Assembly: GCF_042653765.1 (NCBI RefSeq) | Contig: NZ_JBHSEZ010000028.1 | Coordinates: 558,001 to 622,000 of the forward strand | Direction: 5' to 3' | From: Castellaniella denitrificans | GTDB taxonomy: Bacteria > Pseudomonadota > Gammaproteobacteria > Burkholderiales > Burkholderiaceae_B | Length of the DNA stretch: 64,000 nucleotides | In this document: one piece after another, positions 16,070 through 24,419 of the stretch | Position numbering within the stretch: position 1 is the stretch's first letter | Layout of the letters: every line of letters starts with the position of its first letter | The notes under the pieces: generated by a model | Seen by the model: only the letters and a program-made list of their open reading frames with translations | The model's database searches: none | Told to the model about the DNA's origin: nothing | Position numbers and translations under genes: made by a program

Positions 16070-16228
16070 CCGGTTGAGATCACTTGAAACCCGCATGGAA
16101 TCTGCATGCGCCTTCTGCCGGAAACAGGCCCGCTGGCGTAAAATTGCAGCTTGCCCTTCCTGCGGTTCGAAATGACGGATTCGCCTGCCTGACCCTTCCG
16201 GATCCAGGAGTTCATCGGGGATGATGCA

Positions 16229-17305
16229 ATGATCGATTCGTTCACGCTCCCCCCGCTTGCCGACATCGTCCGCTCCACCGGCGAATCGATCATCGCGGTC
16301 GATGCGGCGCATCGCGTCGTCCTGTTCAATCGCGCGGCGGAAAAGGCGTTTCTCTATGACGCGGAACAGGTGATAGGCCGGGACCTGGACATCCTCATCC
16401 CCGCCCGCTTCCGCAAGGCCCATGCGGAACACACCGCGCGTTTTCAGGCCACGGGCATTTCCAGACACAGCATGGGGCCGGGCATGCCGCTGTGGGGCCT
16501 GAAGGCCAACGGCGAGGAATTCCCCATGGAGGCGTCGATCTCCCGGATCAAAACGCCGACGGGCGTCTACCTGACGGTCTTTCTCCGCGACATCACGGAA
16601 CGGTTGCAGGCCGAGCAGGCATTGCGCGCCTCGCGCGACGAACTCACACGGCTGTCCAATGCATTGCTGCGCGAGCGGGAGCAGGAAAAAAGGCACATCG
16701 CGCGGGAATTGCACGACGACATCGGCCAGATCCTGACGGCCCTTTCGATGGAACTATCCCAGCTCGAAGCGGCCTTGCCCCCATCCCTCGCGGCCGGGCC
16801 CGGCCACATAGACGCGATGCGGCACCTGATCAAGAGCGCGTTCACTTCCCTGCGCCGCATCGCGTCCGACCTGCGGCCCGTCATGCTGGACGACCTCGGC
16901 CTGCCCGCCGCGGTCGAATGGCTCACTTCGGACTTCATTTCCCGCTACGGCGTCGATGTGAAAACCCGCATCGATGTCGGGCAGCAGGAATTTTCGACCG
17001 TGATGAGCACCGTGCTGTTTCGCGTCGCCCAGGAAGCGCTGACGAACATCGCAAAGCACGCGCGCGCGACGAACGTCCTGCTGGAGCTCTATTGCGCCGA
17101 GGCGCAGTGCGCCTTGATCGTGCAGGACAACGGCATGGGCACGACGCCCGAACATCTGGCCAGGGCGCTGCCCAAGCGCCTGGGCCTGCTGGGCATGCGG
17201 GAACGCGTGCGCCTGTTGAACGGCACCGTATCGATCCACACCCGCCCCAAGGGGGGCCTCCGGCTGGAAGTGCTCGTGCCCTTGGAACAACCGGGTTCCC
17301 CGTAG
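16229..17305 (+). CDS. PAS-domain sensor histidine kinase (NarL-system type)
   Basis: 358-aa soluble kinase without membrane segments. PAS domain about 5-125 (STGESIIAVDAAHRVVLFN to LRDITERLQAEQ), HisKA_3 dimerisation domain with the phosphorylatable His162 in ARELHDDIGQ, and a C-terminal HATPase domain (ALTNIAKHARAT, VQDNGMG, GLLGMRERV). No haem- or flavin-specific residues can be identified in the PAS domain, so the signal is unknown. The response-regulator gene follows after 10 bp and is the evident partner. Its surroundings suggest redox or energy sensing. Confidence 0.9.
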   Translation: MIDSFTLPPLADIVRSTGESIIAVDAAHRVVLFNRAAEKAFLYDAEQVIGRDLDILIPARFRKAHAEHTARFQATGISRHSMGPGMPLWGLKANGEEFPMEASISRIKTPTGVYLTVFLRDITERLQAEQALRASRDELTRLSNALLREREQEKRHIARELHDDIGQILTALSMELSQLEAALPPSLAAGPGHIDAMRHLIKSAFTSLRRIASDLRPVMLDDLGLPAAVEWLTSDFISRYGVDVKTRIDVGQQEFSTVMSTVLFRVAQEALTNIAKHARATNVLLELYCAEAQCALIVQDNGMGTTPEHLARALPKRLGLLGMRERVRLLNGTVSIHTRPKGGLRLEVLVPLEQPGSP

Positions 17306-17315
17306 GAAGACGCCC

Positions 17316-17987
17316 ATGATTTCGCTATTGCTCGCGGACGATCACACGCTGCTGCGCGAAGGCCTGAAGCGCCTGCTCCATCAAACCAGCGATATCGTCG
17401 TGGAGGGCGAAGCGGGCAACGGCCAGGAGGCGCTGGCCCTTCTGGCCCGGCGGCACTGGGATGTGCTGGTGCTCGACATGTCGATGCCCGGGCGCGACGG
17501 CATCGACCTGATACGCCAGATCCGGGCGGAATACCCCAAGGTTCCCATCCTGGTGCTGACCATGCATGGGGAACAACAATATGCGGTCCGGGCGATCAAG
17601 GCCGGCGCGGCGGGCTACCTGACCAAGGACGGCGCGGCGGAAGAACTGGTCCAGGCGGTGCGCAAAGTGGCGATGGGCGGACATTTCCTCAGCCAGGCGC
17701 TGGCGGAAAGCATTGCGTTCGAACGGCATGGCAGCCATGACGATACCCCCCATCTCCTGCTGTCGGATCGCGAATTCACCGTTTTTCAGTTGCTCGCGGA
17801 AGGCCAGACCAATTCCGAGATCGCCCGGCGCCTGTTCATCAGCGTCAAGACCGTCAGCACCTACAAGACCCGGCTGTTCGTCAAGATGCATATGCGCAAC
17901 CAGACCGACCTGGTCCGTTATGCAATCAGGCACCGCCTCGTCGATGAGCAGGAAACCATGGACCTGCATCCGGAAAATCCGGAATAG
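17316..17987 (+). CDS. LuxR/NarL-type response regulator
   Basis: 223-aa regulator. Receiver domain with the acidic pocket ADDH (Asp8, Asp9), phospho-acceptor Asp54 in VLVLDMSMPG and Lys in YLTKDG; C-terminal LuxR HTH with LSDREFTVFQLLAEGQTNSEIARRLFISVKTVSTYKTRL. Encoded 10 bp after its cognate kinase. Targets unknown; the neighbouring Usp, CBS, SPW and fnr-like genes are candidates. The layout recalls NarL-type pairs that work alongside FNR/ANR proteins. Confidence 0.92.
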   Translation: MISLLLADDHTLLREGLKRLLHQTSDIVVEGEAGNGQEALALLARRHWDVLVLDMSMPGRDGIDLIRQIRAEYPKVPILVLTMHGEQQYAVRAIKAGAAGYLTKDGAAEELVQAVRKVAMGGHFLSQALAESIAFERHGSHDDTPHLLLSDREFTVFQLLAEGQTNSEIARRLFISVKTVSTYKTRLFVKMHMRNQTDLVRYAIRHRLVDEQETMDLHPENPE

Positions 17988-18181
17988 GCTCCGGACATTC
18001 CGAAACGTCGCGGCCATGCCCGGCGACACGTGGGCGGAGCCCGTAGAAATATTCCTACATCCGTAGTCCTTTTCGGCGGGAACTATCCGAATCCGCCGAT
18101 AGCGCGATCGGCTTCGCCCCGGCAATACTGACCATCGTCACCCGTTCGAACCGTGGCCCACCCGGCCACATGAGGCATGCA

Positions 18182-18970
18182 ATGAACACCGTCCATATGC
18201 CAGCCGGGAGCGGCAGCCTGCGCGATCCGGGACCCCACCCCCGGCCACTCGTCCCACACGCCCCTCCTCCCGCCCCATGCAGGCTGGCCGCCGCGGGAAC
18301 ATGTCCGGTTGCCGACCTATGCCGCAACATAAAAAATGGCGGCCGCCAGCCGTTCCCGGGCGGTGTCATCGATCGCCGCCCCATACATCGGGGACAGTCC
18401 CTCTATCGCGCCGGCGATGCCTGTTTCAATCTTTATCAGCTGTATGCCGGATCGATGAAACTGCGCATCACGAACTGCACCGGCATGGAGCAGATTGTGT
18501 CCTTTCCCATGGCGGGCGCATTGCTGGGCCTCGACGGCATAGAAACCGGAAAATACGTGTGCACCGCGGTCGCCCTGGAAGACTCCCTGGTATGCGTCCT
18601 GCCGTTTTCCGATCTGGTGGCCTGTTCCAGGGCCGATGTGATGGCGATACTGCAGCTGAACAGGGCGATCGCGCAAGAGACGAATCACTGCAGGCGCCTG
18701 CTGATCGTTCTGGCAAGCATGAATAGCGAAGAACGCATTGCCAGCTTCCTACTGGACATCTCGGAGCGGATGGCCGCCAGCGGCTACTCCGCGCGGGAGT
18801 TCGTCCTGAAGATGACCCGCGAAGATATCGCCCTCCATCTGGGCATGAAGCTCGAGACGGTCAGCCGCGTGCTCACCCGCCTGCAGCTTGCGCACATCCT
18901 GGACGTCAGGCGGCGGCACCTGAGCATACGCAACCCGGAAGCCCTGAGCAGGCTGGGCGCCAGCCAGTGA
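18182..18970 (+). CDS. FNR-like transcriptional regulator with atypical cysteine spacing
   Basis: 262-aa Crp/Fnr-family protein. A proline-rich N-terminus carries Cys33, Cys41 and Cys47; a cNMP-binding fold contains Cys138 in DSLVCVLPF, aligned with FNR Cys122. The HTH MTREDIALHLGMKLETVSRVLTRLQ keeps Glu225, Ser228 and Arg229, the E-xx-SR set that reads TTGAT half-sites. FNR uses C-x2-C-x5-C; here the spacing is C-x7-C-x5-C, so an Fe-S cluster is possible but its geometry differs. TGAGG 7 bp before 18182 sets the start; an in-frame ATG lies at 18170. Probable activator of the FNR-box promoters at 11.9-15.1 kb. Confidence 0.87.
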   Translation: MNTVHMPAGSGSLRDPGPHPRPLVPHAPPPAPCRLAAAGTCPVADLCRNIKNGGRQPFPGGVIDRRPIHRGQSLYRAGDACFNLYQLYAGSMKLRITNCTGMEQIVSFPMAGALLGLDGIETGKYVCTAVALEDSLVCVLPFSDLVACSRADVMAILQLNRAIAQETNHCRRLLIVLASMNSEERIASFLLDISERMAASGYSAREFVLKMTREDIALHLGMKLETVSRVLTRLQLAHILDVRRRHLSIRNPEALSRLGASQ

Positions 18971-19096
18971 CGGCGGCCCCCATCCGATCCGCCACCGCAT
19001 CGCCGCGGCACCCGATCCCGCCAGCCGCGGGAGCGCATCGTCGACCATCGTCAATAGCGTCCGGGACCGGCGTCGCACAATGGCTTGTCGGGCTGC

Positions 19097-20374
19097 TCAG
19101 CCGATCCGCCAGGCCAGCGTCGCCAGCGCAGTGGCGAGCACCGGCAGCGTCAGCGCCAGCCCCATGCGGCAGTATTGCCCCCAACCGATGCGGATGTCCC
19201 GGCCGCGCAACACGTGCAGCCACAGCAGCGTGGCCAGGCTGCCGATGGGCGTCAGCTTGGGGCCCAGGTCGCAGCCGATCACGTGCGCGTAGATCATGGC
19301 TTCGCGCACGACGCCATGCGCCTGGGACGCCTCGATCGACAGGGCGCCGATCAGGACCGTGGGCAGGTTGTTCATCAGGGAGGACAGGACCGCGCTCAGC
19401 AGGCCCGTGCCCAGAGTGGCCGTCCAGACGCCCTGCCCGGCCAGCCAGTCCAGCGCCCGCGTCAGGAACTCCGTCAGGCCCGCATGGCGCAGGCCGTAGA
19501 CCACCAGGTACATTCCCAGGGCGAACACGATGATCTGCCAGGGGGCTCCGCGCACCCGGCGCAGGACCGGGATGCGCCCGCCTCGCGCGGCGACCAGGGC
19601 CAGCGCCAGGGCGCCGGCCGCCGCCGTGGCGCTGACGGGAATGCCCAGGGGCTCCAGCACGAAGAAGCCCAGCAGCAGCCACGCCAGCACGCCCCACCCC
19701 GCCAGGAACGTCGGCCGGTCGCGCACGACGGTCGCCGGCGCCGGCAGCCGCTGCGCGTCGTAACGCGGCGGGATGGCGCGGCGGAACACCAGGCCCAGGA
19801 CCGCCAGCGAAGCGAGGATGGCCGCGAGATCGACCGGCGCCATGACGGCCGCGTAGCGGGCGAAGCCGATGCCGAAGTAATCCGCCGTGACGATGTTGAC
19901 CAGGTTGGACACCACCAGCGGCAGGCTGGCGGTGTCGGCGATGAAACCGGCCGCCATGACGAAGGCCAGCGTCGCCCGGGGCGAGAACCGCAGCGCCGCC
20001 AGCATGGCGACGACGATGGGCGTCAGGATCAGCGCCGCGCCGTCATTGTTGAACAGCGCGCTGACGCCGGCGCCCAGCAGGATCATCAGGACGAACAGAC
20101 GCCCGCCCCGGCCCCCGCCCCAGCGGGCCATGTGCAGGGCGGCCCACTCGAAGAAGCCGGCGGCCTCCAGCAGGAGGCTGATGATCACGACCGCGACGAA
20201 GGTCCCGGTGGCGTTCCAGACGATCCCCCAGACCACCGGGATGTCCGCCGGCTGGATGACGCCGGTCAGCAGCGCCAGCCCGGCGCCCAGGCAGGCGCTC
20301 CAGCCGATGCCCAGGCCGCGCGGCTGCCAGATGACCAGCGCCAGCGTCAGGACGAACAGGGCCAGGGCGAGCAT
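19097..20374 (-). CDS. arsB: Arsenite efflux transporter ArsB
   Basis: 425-aa inner-membrane protein with about 11-12 helices, closely following E. coli ArsB (429 aa): VIWQPRGLGIGWSA, NDGAALILTPIVVAM, FIADTASLPLVVSNLVNIV, NNLPTVLIGALS and VIGCDLGPKLTPIGSLATLL are all family hallmarks. It exports arsenite or antimonite using the proton gradient. Start at 20374 matches the ArsB N-terminus; the frame is open to 20464. No arsR, arsC or arsH is adjacent, so regulation is not evident. Convergent with the fnr-like gene. Confidence 0.92.
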   Translation of the reverse strand: MLALALFVLTLALVIWQPRGLGIGWSACLGAGLALLTGVIQPADIPVVWGIVWNATGTFVAVVIISLLLEAAGFFEWAALHMARWGGGRGGRLFVLMILLGAGVSALFNNDGAALILTPIVVAMLAALRFSPRATLAFVMAAGFIADTASLPLVVSNLVNIVTADYFGIGFARYAAVMAPVDLAAILASLAVLGLVFRRAIPPRYDAQRLPAPATVVRDRPTFLAGWGVLAWLLLGFFVLEPLGIPVSATAAAGALALALVAARGGRIPVLRRVRGAPWQIIVFALGMYLVVYGLRHAGLTEFLTRALDWLAGQGVWTATLGTGLLSAVLSSLMNNLPTVLIGALSIEASQAHGVVREAMIYAHVIGCDLGPKLTPIGSLATLLWLHVLRGRDIRIGWGQYCRMGLALTLPVLATALATLAWRIG

Positions 20375-20614
20375 CAGTTTCCCGGAACGAGGAAGACGGT
20401 CATGAGAGGAGGCACATCGGGGGTGGCGCGAATTATAACGGCGATGGCTGCGATTTCCATCCACGCGGAGTCCGCCGGAAAGCGGGCGAGGCGGCGAACC
20501 GGGTCCGTCCGGAGCGCCGATGCCCTTTGCGCGCGCAAGGGCGCGCCGGGCGGTGCGGGCGGCTTTGTCGTATGATGGTCTTCTCCCCGTTTTTCCGCTT
20601 CGATCCCAACCATC

Positions 20615-21751
20615 ATGCCCTCAGGTACCCGAATCGTCGAATTCGACCGCCCGGACATGGCCGTCGGCACCCACACGGTAGCCGAGGCCTGGGCCCGGGT
20701 GAATCCGCCGCTGTCCCCCCGGGAACGCGAATTCCAGAAGGACCGCGTCCGGCGCCTGCTGAAATCCCGCAACGCCGCCCTGGTCGCGCATTATTACGTG
20801 GACGCCGACATCCAGGACCTGGCCGAGGAAACCGGCGGCTGCGTCTCCGATTCCCTGGAAATGGCGCGCTTCGGGCGCGACCACGCGGCCGATACCCTGG
20901 TGGTCTCGGGCGTGCGCTTCATGGGCGAGACGGCCAAGATCCTCTCCCCCGAGAAACGCATCCTGATGCCCGACCTGGACGCCACCTGTTCCCTGGACCT
21001 GGGCTGCGATCCGGTGGCCTTCGCCGCGTTCCGGGCGCGGCACCCCGACCGCACGGTCGTGGTGTACGCCAACACCAGCGCCGCCGTGAAGGCCCAGGCC
21101 GACTGGATGGTGACGTCCTCCATCGGTCTGGACATCGTCTCCGAACTCCACCGCCAGGGCAAGAAGATCCTCTGGGCGCCCGACCGCCACCTGGGCTCCT
21201 ACATCCAGCGCGAAACCGGCGCGGACATGGTGCTCTGGCAGGGGTCCTGCACCGTGCACGATGAATTCAAGGGCATCGAGCTGGACCTGATGCGCAAGGA
21301 GCACCCGGGCGCCTTGGTGCTGGTGCACCCCGAATCGCCCGCCTCCGTCGTGGCCCAGGCCGACGTCGTAGGCTCGACCTCGCGGCTGCTGGCGGCCGTG
21401 ACCGAATCGCCGGCCACGACCTTCATCGTCGCCACCGACCAGGGCCTGCTGCACAAGATGCGCCTGGCCGCGCCGGGCAAGACCTTCATCGCCGCGCCCA
21501 CGGCCGGCGAATCCGCCACCTGCAAGAGCTGTGCCCACTGTCCCTGGATGGCCATGAATTCCCTCAAGGGCGTGGCCGACGCGCTGGAATTCGGCACCAA
21601 CGAAGTCCACCTGGATCCGGCCCTGGGCCGCCAGGCCAAGGTCTGCATCGACCGCATGCTGGACTTCGCCGCCGCGCGCCGCCGCGACACGCGCCCCGGT
21701 CCCGACCTCGCGCAGGAACAGGCCCTGTTTTCCGGGATCGGTCCGGCATGA
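20615..21751 (+). CDS. nadA: Quinolinate synthase
   Basis: 378-aa [4Fe-4S] enzyme that condenses iminoaspartate with dihydroxyacetone phosphate to quinolinate. Landmarks: LVAHYYVDADIQDLA near the N-terminus, DATCSLDLGC, YANTSAAVKA, WQGSCTVHDEF and CKSCAHCPWMAMN, supplying the conserved cluster cysteines. A TATGAT -10-like element lies at 20569-20574. Its TGA overlaps the nadC ATG. With nadB it supplies NAD de novo from aspartate. Confidence 0.96.
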   Translation: MPSGTRIVEFDRPDMAVGTHTVAEAWARVNPPLSPREREFQKDRVRRLLKSRNAALVAHYYVDADIQDLAEETGGCVSDSLEMARFGRDHAADTLVVSGVRFMGETAKILSPEKRILMPDLDATCSLDLGCDPVAFAAFRARHPDRTVVVYANTSAAVKAQADWMVTSSIGLDIVSELHRQGKKILWAPDRHLGSYIQRETGADMVLWQGSCTVHDEFKGIELDLMRKEHPGALVLVHPESPASVVAQADVVGSTSRLLAAVTESPATTFIVATDQGLLHKMRLAAPGKTFIAAPTAGESATCKSCAHCPWMAMNSLKGVADALEFGTNEVHLDPALGRQAKVCIDRMLDFAAARRRDTRPGPDLAQEQALFSGIGPA

Positions 21752-22629
21752 GTCCTTCCACGCCCCCTTCCACGCTGCGCAATCCCCACGCCCCCTTCCC
21801 GCCCGCCCTGCAGTCGTCCTTCGAGGCCAACATCGAGCGCGCCCTGGCCGAGGACATCGGCCCGGGCGACCTCACCGGCCTGCTGATCCCGGAAGAACAG
21901 GTCGAGGCCGCCCGCGTCATCGTGCGCGAACCCGCCGTGCTGTGCGGCGCGCCCTGGTTCGAGGCGGTGATGCACCGGGTGGACGAGCGCATCCTGCTCG
22001 ACTGGGCCTACGCCGAAGGCGACCTGATGGAGGCCGATTCCGTGGTCTGCCGCCTGCACGGCCCCGCGCGCGCCCTGCTGACCGCCGAGCGCACGGCCCT
22101 GAACTTCCTGCAGCTGCTGTCGGGCGTGGCCACGGCCACCCGCCGCTACGTGGACCTGACGGCCGGCACCCGCGCGGCCATCCTGGACACCCGCAAGACG
22201 CTGCCCGGCCTGCGCCTGGCCGAGAAATACGCCGTGCGCGTGGGCGGCGGCCGGAACCAGCGCCTGGCCCTGTACGACGGCATCCTGATCAAGGAAAACC
22301 ACATCATGGCGGCCGGCGGCATCGCCGCCGCCCTGCGGGCCGCGCAGGAAGTCTCGGGCGGCGCTCCGGTCCAGATCGAGGTCGAATCGCTGGACGAACT
22401 GCGGCAGGCGCTGGACGCCGGCGCCGTGTCCGTCCTGCTGGACAATTTCAGCCTGGACGATCTGGCCGCGGCGGTCGCGCTGAACGCCGGCCGCGCCCTG
22501 CTGGAAGCCTCCGGCGGCATCCGCCACGACACCGTGCGCGCGATCGCCCAGACGGGCGTGGACCGGATTTCCATCGGCAGCCTGACCAAGGACATCCAGG
22601 CCGTCGATTATTCCCTGCGGATCGTCTGA
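21748..22629 (+). CDS. nadC: Nicotinate-nucleotide diphosphorylase (quinolinate phosphoribosyltransferase)
   Basis: 293-aa enzyme converting quinolinate and PRPP to nicotinate mononucleotide. Family residues seen: EDIGPGDLTG, TRKTLPGLRLAEKYAVRVGGGRNQR (PRPP and substrate arginines/lysines), IKENH, VEVESLDE and LEASGGI. Length is typical. Start overlaps nadA stop by 4 bp. Its stop is only 7 bp from that of nadB, which converges from the other side. Confidence 0.96.
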   Translation: MSPSTPPSTLRNPHAPFPPALQSSFEANIERALAEDIGPGDLTGLLIPEEQVEAARVIVREPAVLCGAPWFEAVMHRVDERILLDWAYAEGDLMEADSVVCRLHGPARALLTAERTALNFLQLLSGVATATRRYVDLTAGTRAAILDTRKTLPGLRLAEKYAVRVGGGRNQRLALYDGILIKENHIMAAGGIAAALRAAQEVSGGAPVQIEVESLDELRQALDAGAVSVLLDNFSLDDLAAAVALNAGRALLEASGGIRHDTVRAIAQTGVDRISIGSLTKDIQAVDYSLRIV

Positions 22630-22636
22630 GAAGGCC

Positions 22637-24271
22637 TCAGCGGAAGCCGTCCTCCGGCGTCATCACGGTGGGCATCGCCCGCGGCAGCGTCCAGGGGAAA
22701 TCCTGGCAATAGTGCAGGCCGCGGCTTTCCTTGCGCGAGAGCGCGGCGGCCACCACCAGGGCCGCGACCTGGATCAGGTTGCGGCATTCCAGCAGGTCGC
22801 TGGTGACCCGGTGCTCCTGGTAATACGATTCGATTTCCTGGTCCAGCAGGCTGATGCGCTGGCGCGCGCGGCCCAGGCGCTTCTGCGTGCGCACGATGCC
22901 GACATAATTGGACATGAGGCGGCGGACCTCGTCCCAGGCGTGCGTGACCAGCACGGCCTCGGAACTGTCCCGCGCCCGGCTGTCGTCCCATTCCGGTACC
23001 CGGCCCGGCAGGGGCTCCGCCGCGGGCTGGGCGTCGATGTCGTGCGCGGCGTTGCGGCCGATCACCAGGCATTCCAGCAGCGAATTGCTGGCCAGGCGGT
23101 TGGCGCCGTGCAGGCCGGTGTAGGCGGTTTCCCCCACCGCATACAGGCCGGGGATGTCGGTGCGGCCATTCATGTCGACCACCACCCCGCCGCAGGTGAA
23201 ATGCATCGCCGGCACCACCGGGATCGGTTCGCGGGTCATGTCGATGCCGAATTCCAGGCAGCGGGCGTGGATGGTCGGGAAGTGCTCGCGGATGAATTCG
23301 GCCGGCCGGTGGCTGATGTCCAGGTCGACGTGGGTCAGGCCGCGCTTCTTGATCTCGAAGTCGATGGCGCGGGCCACCACGTCGCGCGGGGCCAGTTCCA
23401 GCCGCTCGTCGTGCCACTGCATGAAACGCTCGCCCGCCTGGGCGCCGGCCGAGGCCGGCAGGCGCAGCACCCCGCCCTCTCCGCGCACGGCTTCGGAGAT
23501 CAGGAAGGACTTGGCCTGCGGATGGTACATGCAGGTCGGGTGGAACTGCATGAATTCCATGTTGGCCACGCGGCAGCCCGCCCGCCAGGCCATGGCGATG
23601 CCGTCGCCGGTGGAGGTGTCGGGGTTGCTGGTGTGCAGGTAGACCTTGCCCGCGCCGCCCGTGGCCAGCACCACGTGGGACGCCAGGATGGTGTGCACGC
23701 GGTCGGCGCGCTCGTCGTAGACATAGGCGCCCAGGCAGCGGGCCGGACGGTCGGCCGGGATCGGCCCCTCGCCGGCCAGGATGCGGCTGGTGATGAGCTC
23801 GACCCCGGAATGGTATTCCAGCAGGGTGATATTGCGGTGGGCGCGGACCTGCTGCTCCAGGGTGAGCTGGACCAGATGGCCGGTGGCGTCGGCCGCGTGG
23901 ATGATGCGCCGCTGGCTGTGGCCGCCCTCGCGGGTCAGGTGGAAGCCCAGTTCGGCGCCCTGGTCGGGCGTGAAGGGCACGCCCAGCTCGATCAGCCAGT
24001 CGATGGCCGAGCGGCCCTGTTCGACGATGTGGCGCGTGGCGTCGGTGTCGCACAGGCCGGCGCCCGCCACCAGCGTGTCGGCGATGTGCTCGTCATGGCT
24101 GTCCTGGGAGTCCAGCACGGCGGCGATGCCGCCCTGGGCCCAGTTGCTGGCGCCGTCCAGCAGGGCTTTCTTCGACAGCACGGCGACTTTCTTGTCGGCC
24201 GCCAGGTGGAGCGCCACCGTCAGGCCGGACAGGCCGCTGCCGATGATCAGGACATCATATTGGTGATTCAT
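22637..24271 (-). CDS. nadB: L-aspartate oxidase
   Basis: 544-aa flavoprotein oxidising L-aspartate to iminoaspartate, the substrate of NadA. FAD motif DVLIIGSGLSGLTVAL at the N-terminus, SNWAQGGIAAVL, the family-conserved HTCGGVVVD equivalent FTCGGVVVDMNG, and GANRLASNSLLECLV, followed by a helical C-terminal domain. It is on the opposite strand to nadAC and lies downstream of nrdJ, separated by the hairpin repeat at 24340-24419. Confidence 0.95.
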   Translation of the reverse strand: MNHQYDVLIIGSGLSGLTVALHLAADKKVAVLSKKALLDGASNWAQGGIAAVLDSQDSHDEHIADTLVAGAGLCDTDATRHIVEQGRSAIDWLIELGVPFTPDQGAELGFHLTREGGHSQRRIIHAADATGHLVQLTLEQQVRAHRNITLLEYHSGVELITSRILAGEGPIPADRPARCLGAYVYDERADRVHTILASHVVLATGGAGKVYLHTSNPDTSTGDGIAMAWRAGCRVANMEFMQFHPTCMYHPQAKSFLISEAVRGEGGVLRLPASAGAQAGERFMQWHDERLELAPRDVVARAIDFEIKKRGLTHVDLDISHRPAEFIREHFPTIHARCLEFGIDMTREPIPVVPAMHFTCGGVVVDMNGRTDIPGLYAVGETAYTGLHGANRLASNSLLECLVIGRNAAHDIDAQPAAEPLPGRVPEWDDSRARDSSEAVLVTHAWDEVRRLMSNYVGIVRTQKRLGRARQRISLLDQEIESYYQEHRVTSDLLECRNLIQVAALVVAAALSRKESRGLHYCQDFPWTLPRAMPTVMTPEDGFR

Positions 24272-24339
24272 GACACTTCTTGGTTGAGTGATCGAGTCCC
24301 CGGCCTCCCCGGGCCGGGGGAATCATTCTATCCCTGTTT

Positions 24340-24419
24340 CCCCCACCTCGCGGCCTGCAGGCCGCTCGGATTCGACAGGCACGGGACAGTCCGCAGGGAC
24401 TGTCCCGTGTCCTGTCTCA
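24340..24419 (-). repeat. Two-hairpin dispersed repeat, copy A (after nrdJ stop)
   Basis: Read on the minus strand it begins at the nrdJ TGA. Hairpin 1 is a perfect 12-bp stem with loop CTGC (24381-24408), then CGAATCCGA, then the 16-bp perfect palindrome GCGGCCTGCAGGCCGC (24350-24365) and GAGGTGGGGG. The same order recurs at 30010, 33654 and 34419. It may act as a processing or termination signal between nrdJ and nadB. Confidence 0.85.

Noticed and set aside
20527..20536. TTGCGCGCAA palindrome upstream of nadA as a NAD-repressor site
   Set aside because: A short GC-rich palindrome expected by chance in this composition; it does not match an NrtR, NiaR or NadQ pattern that I can verify.
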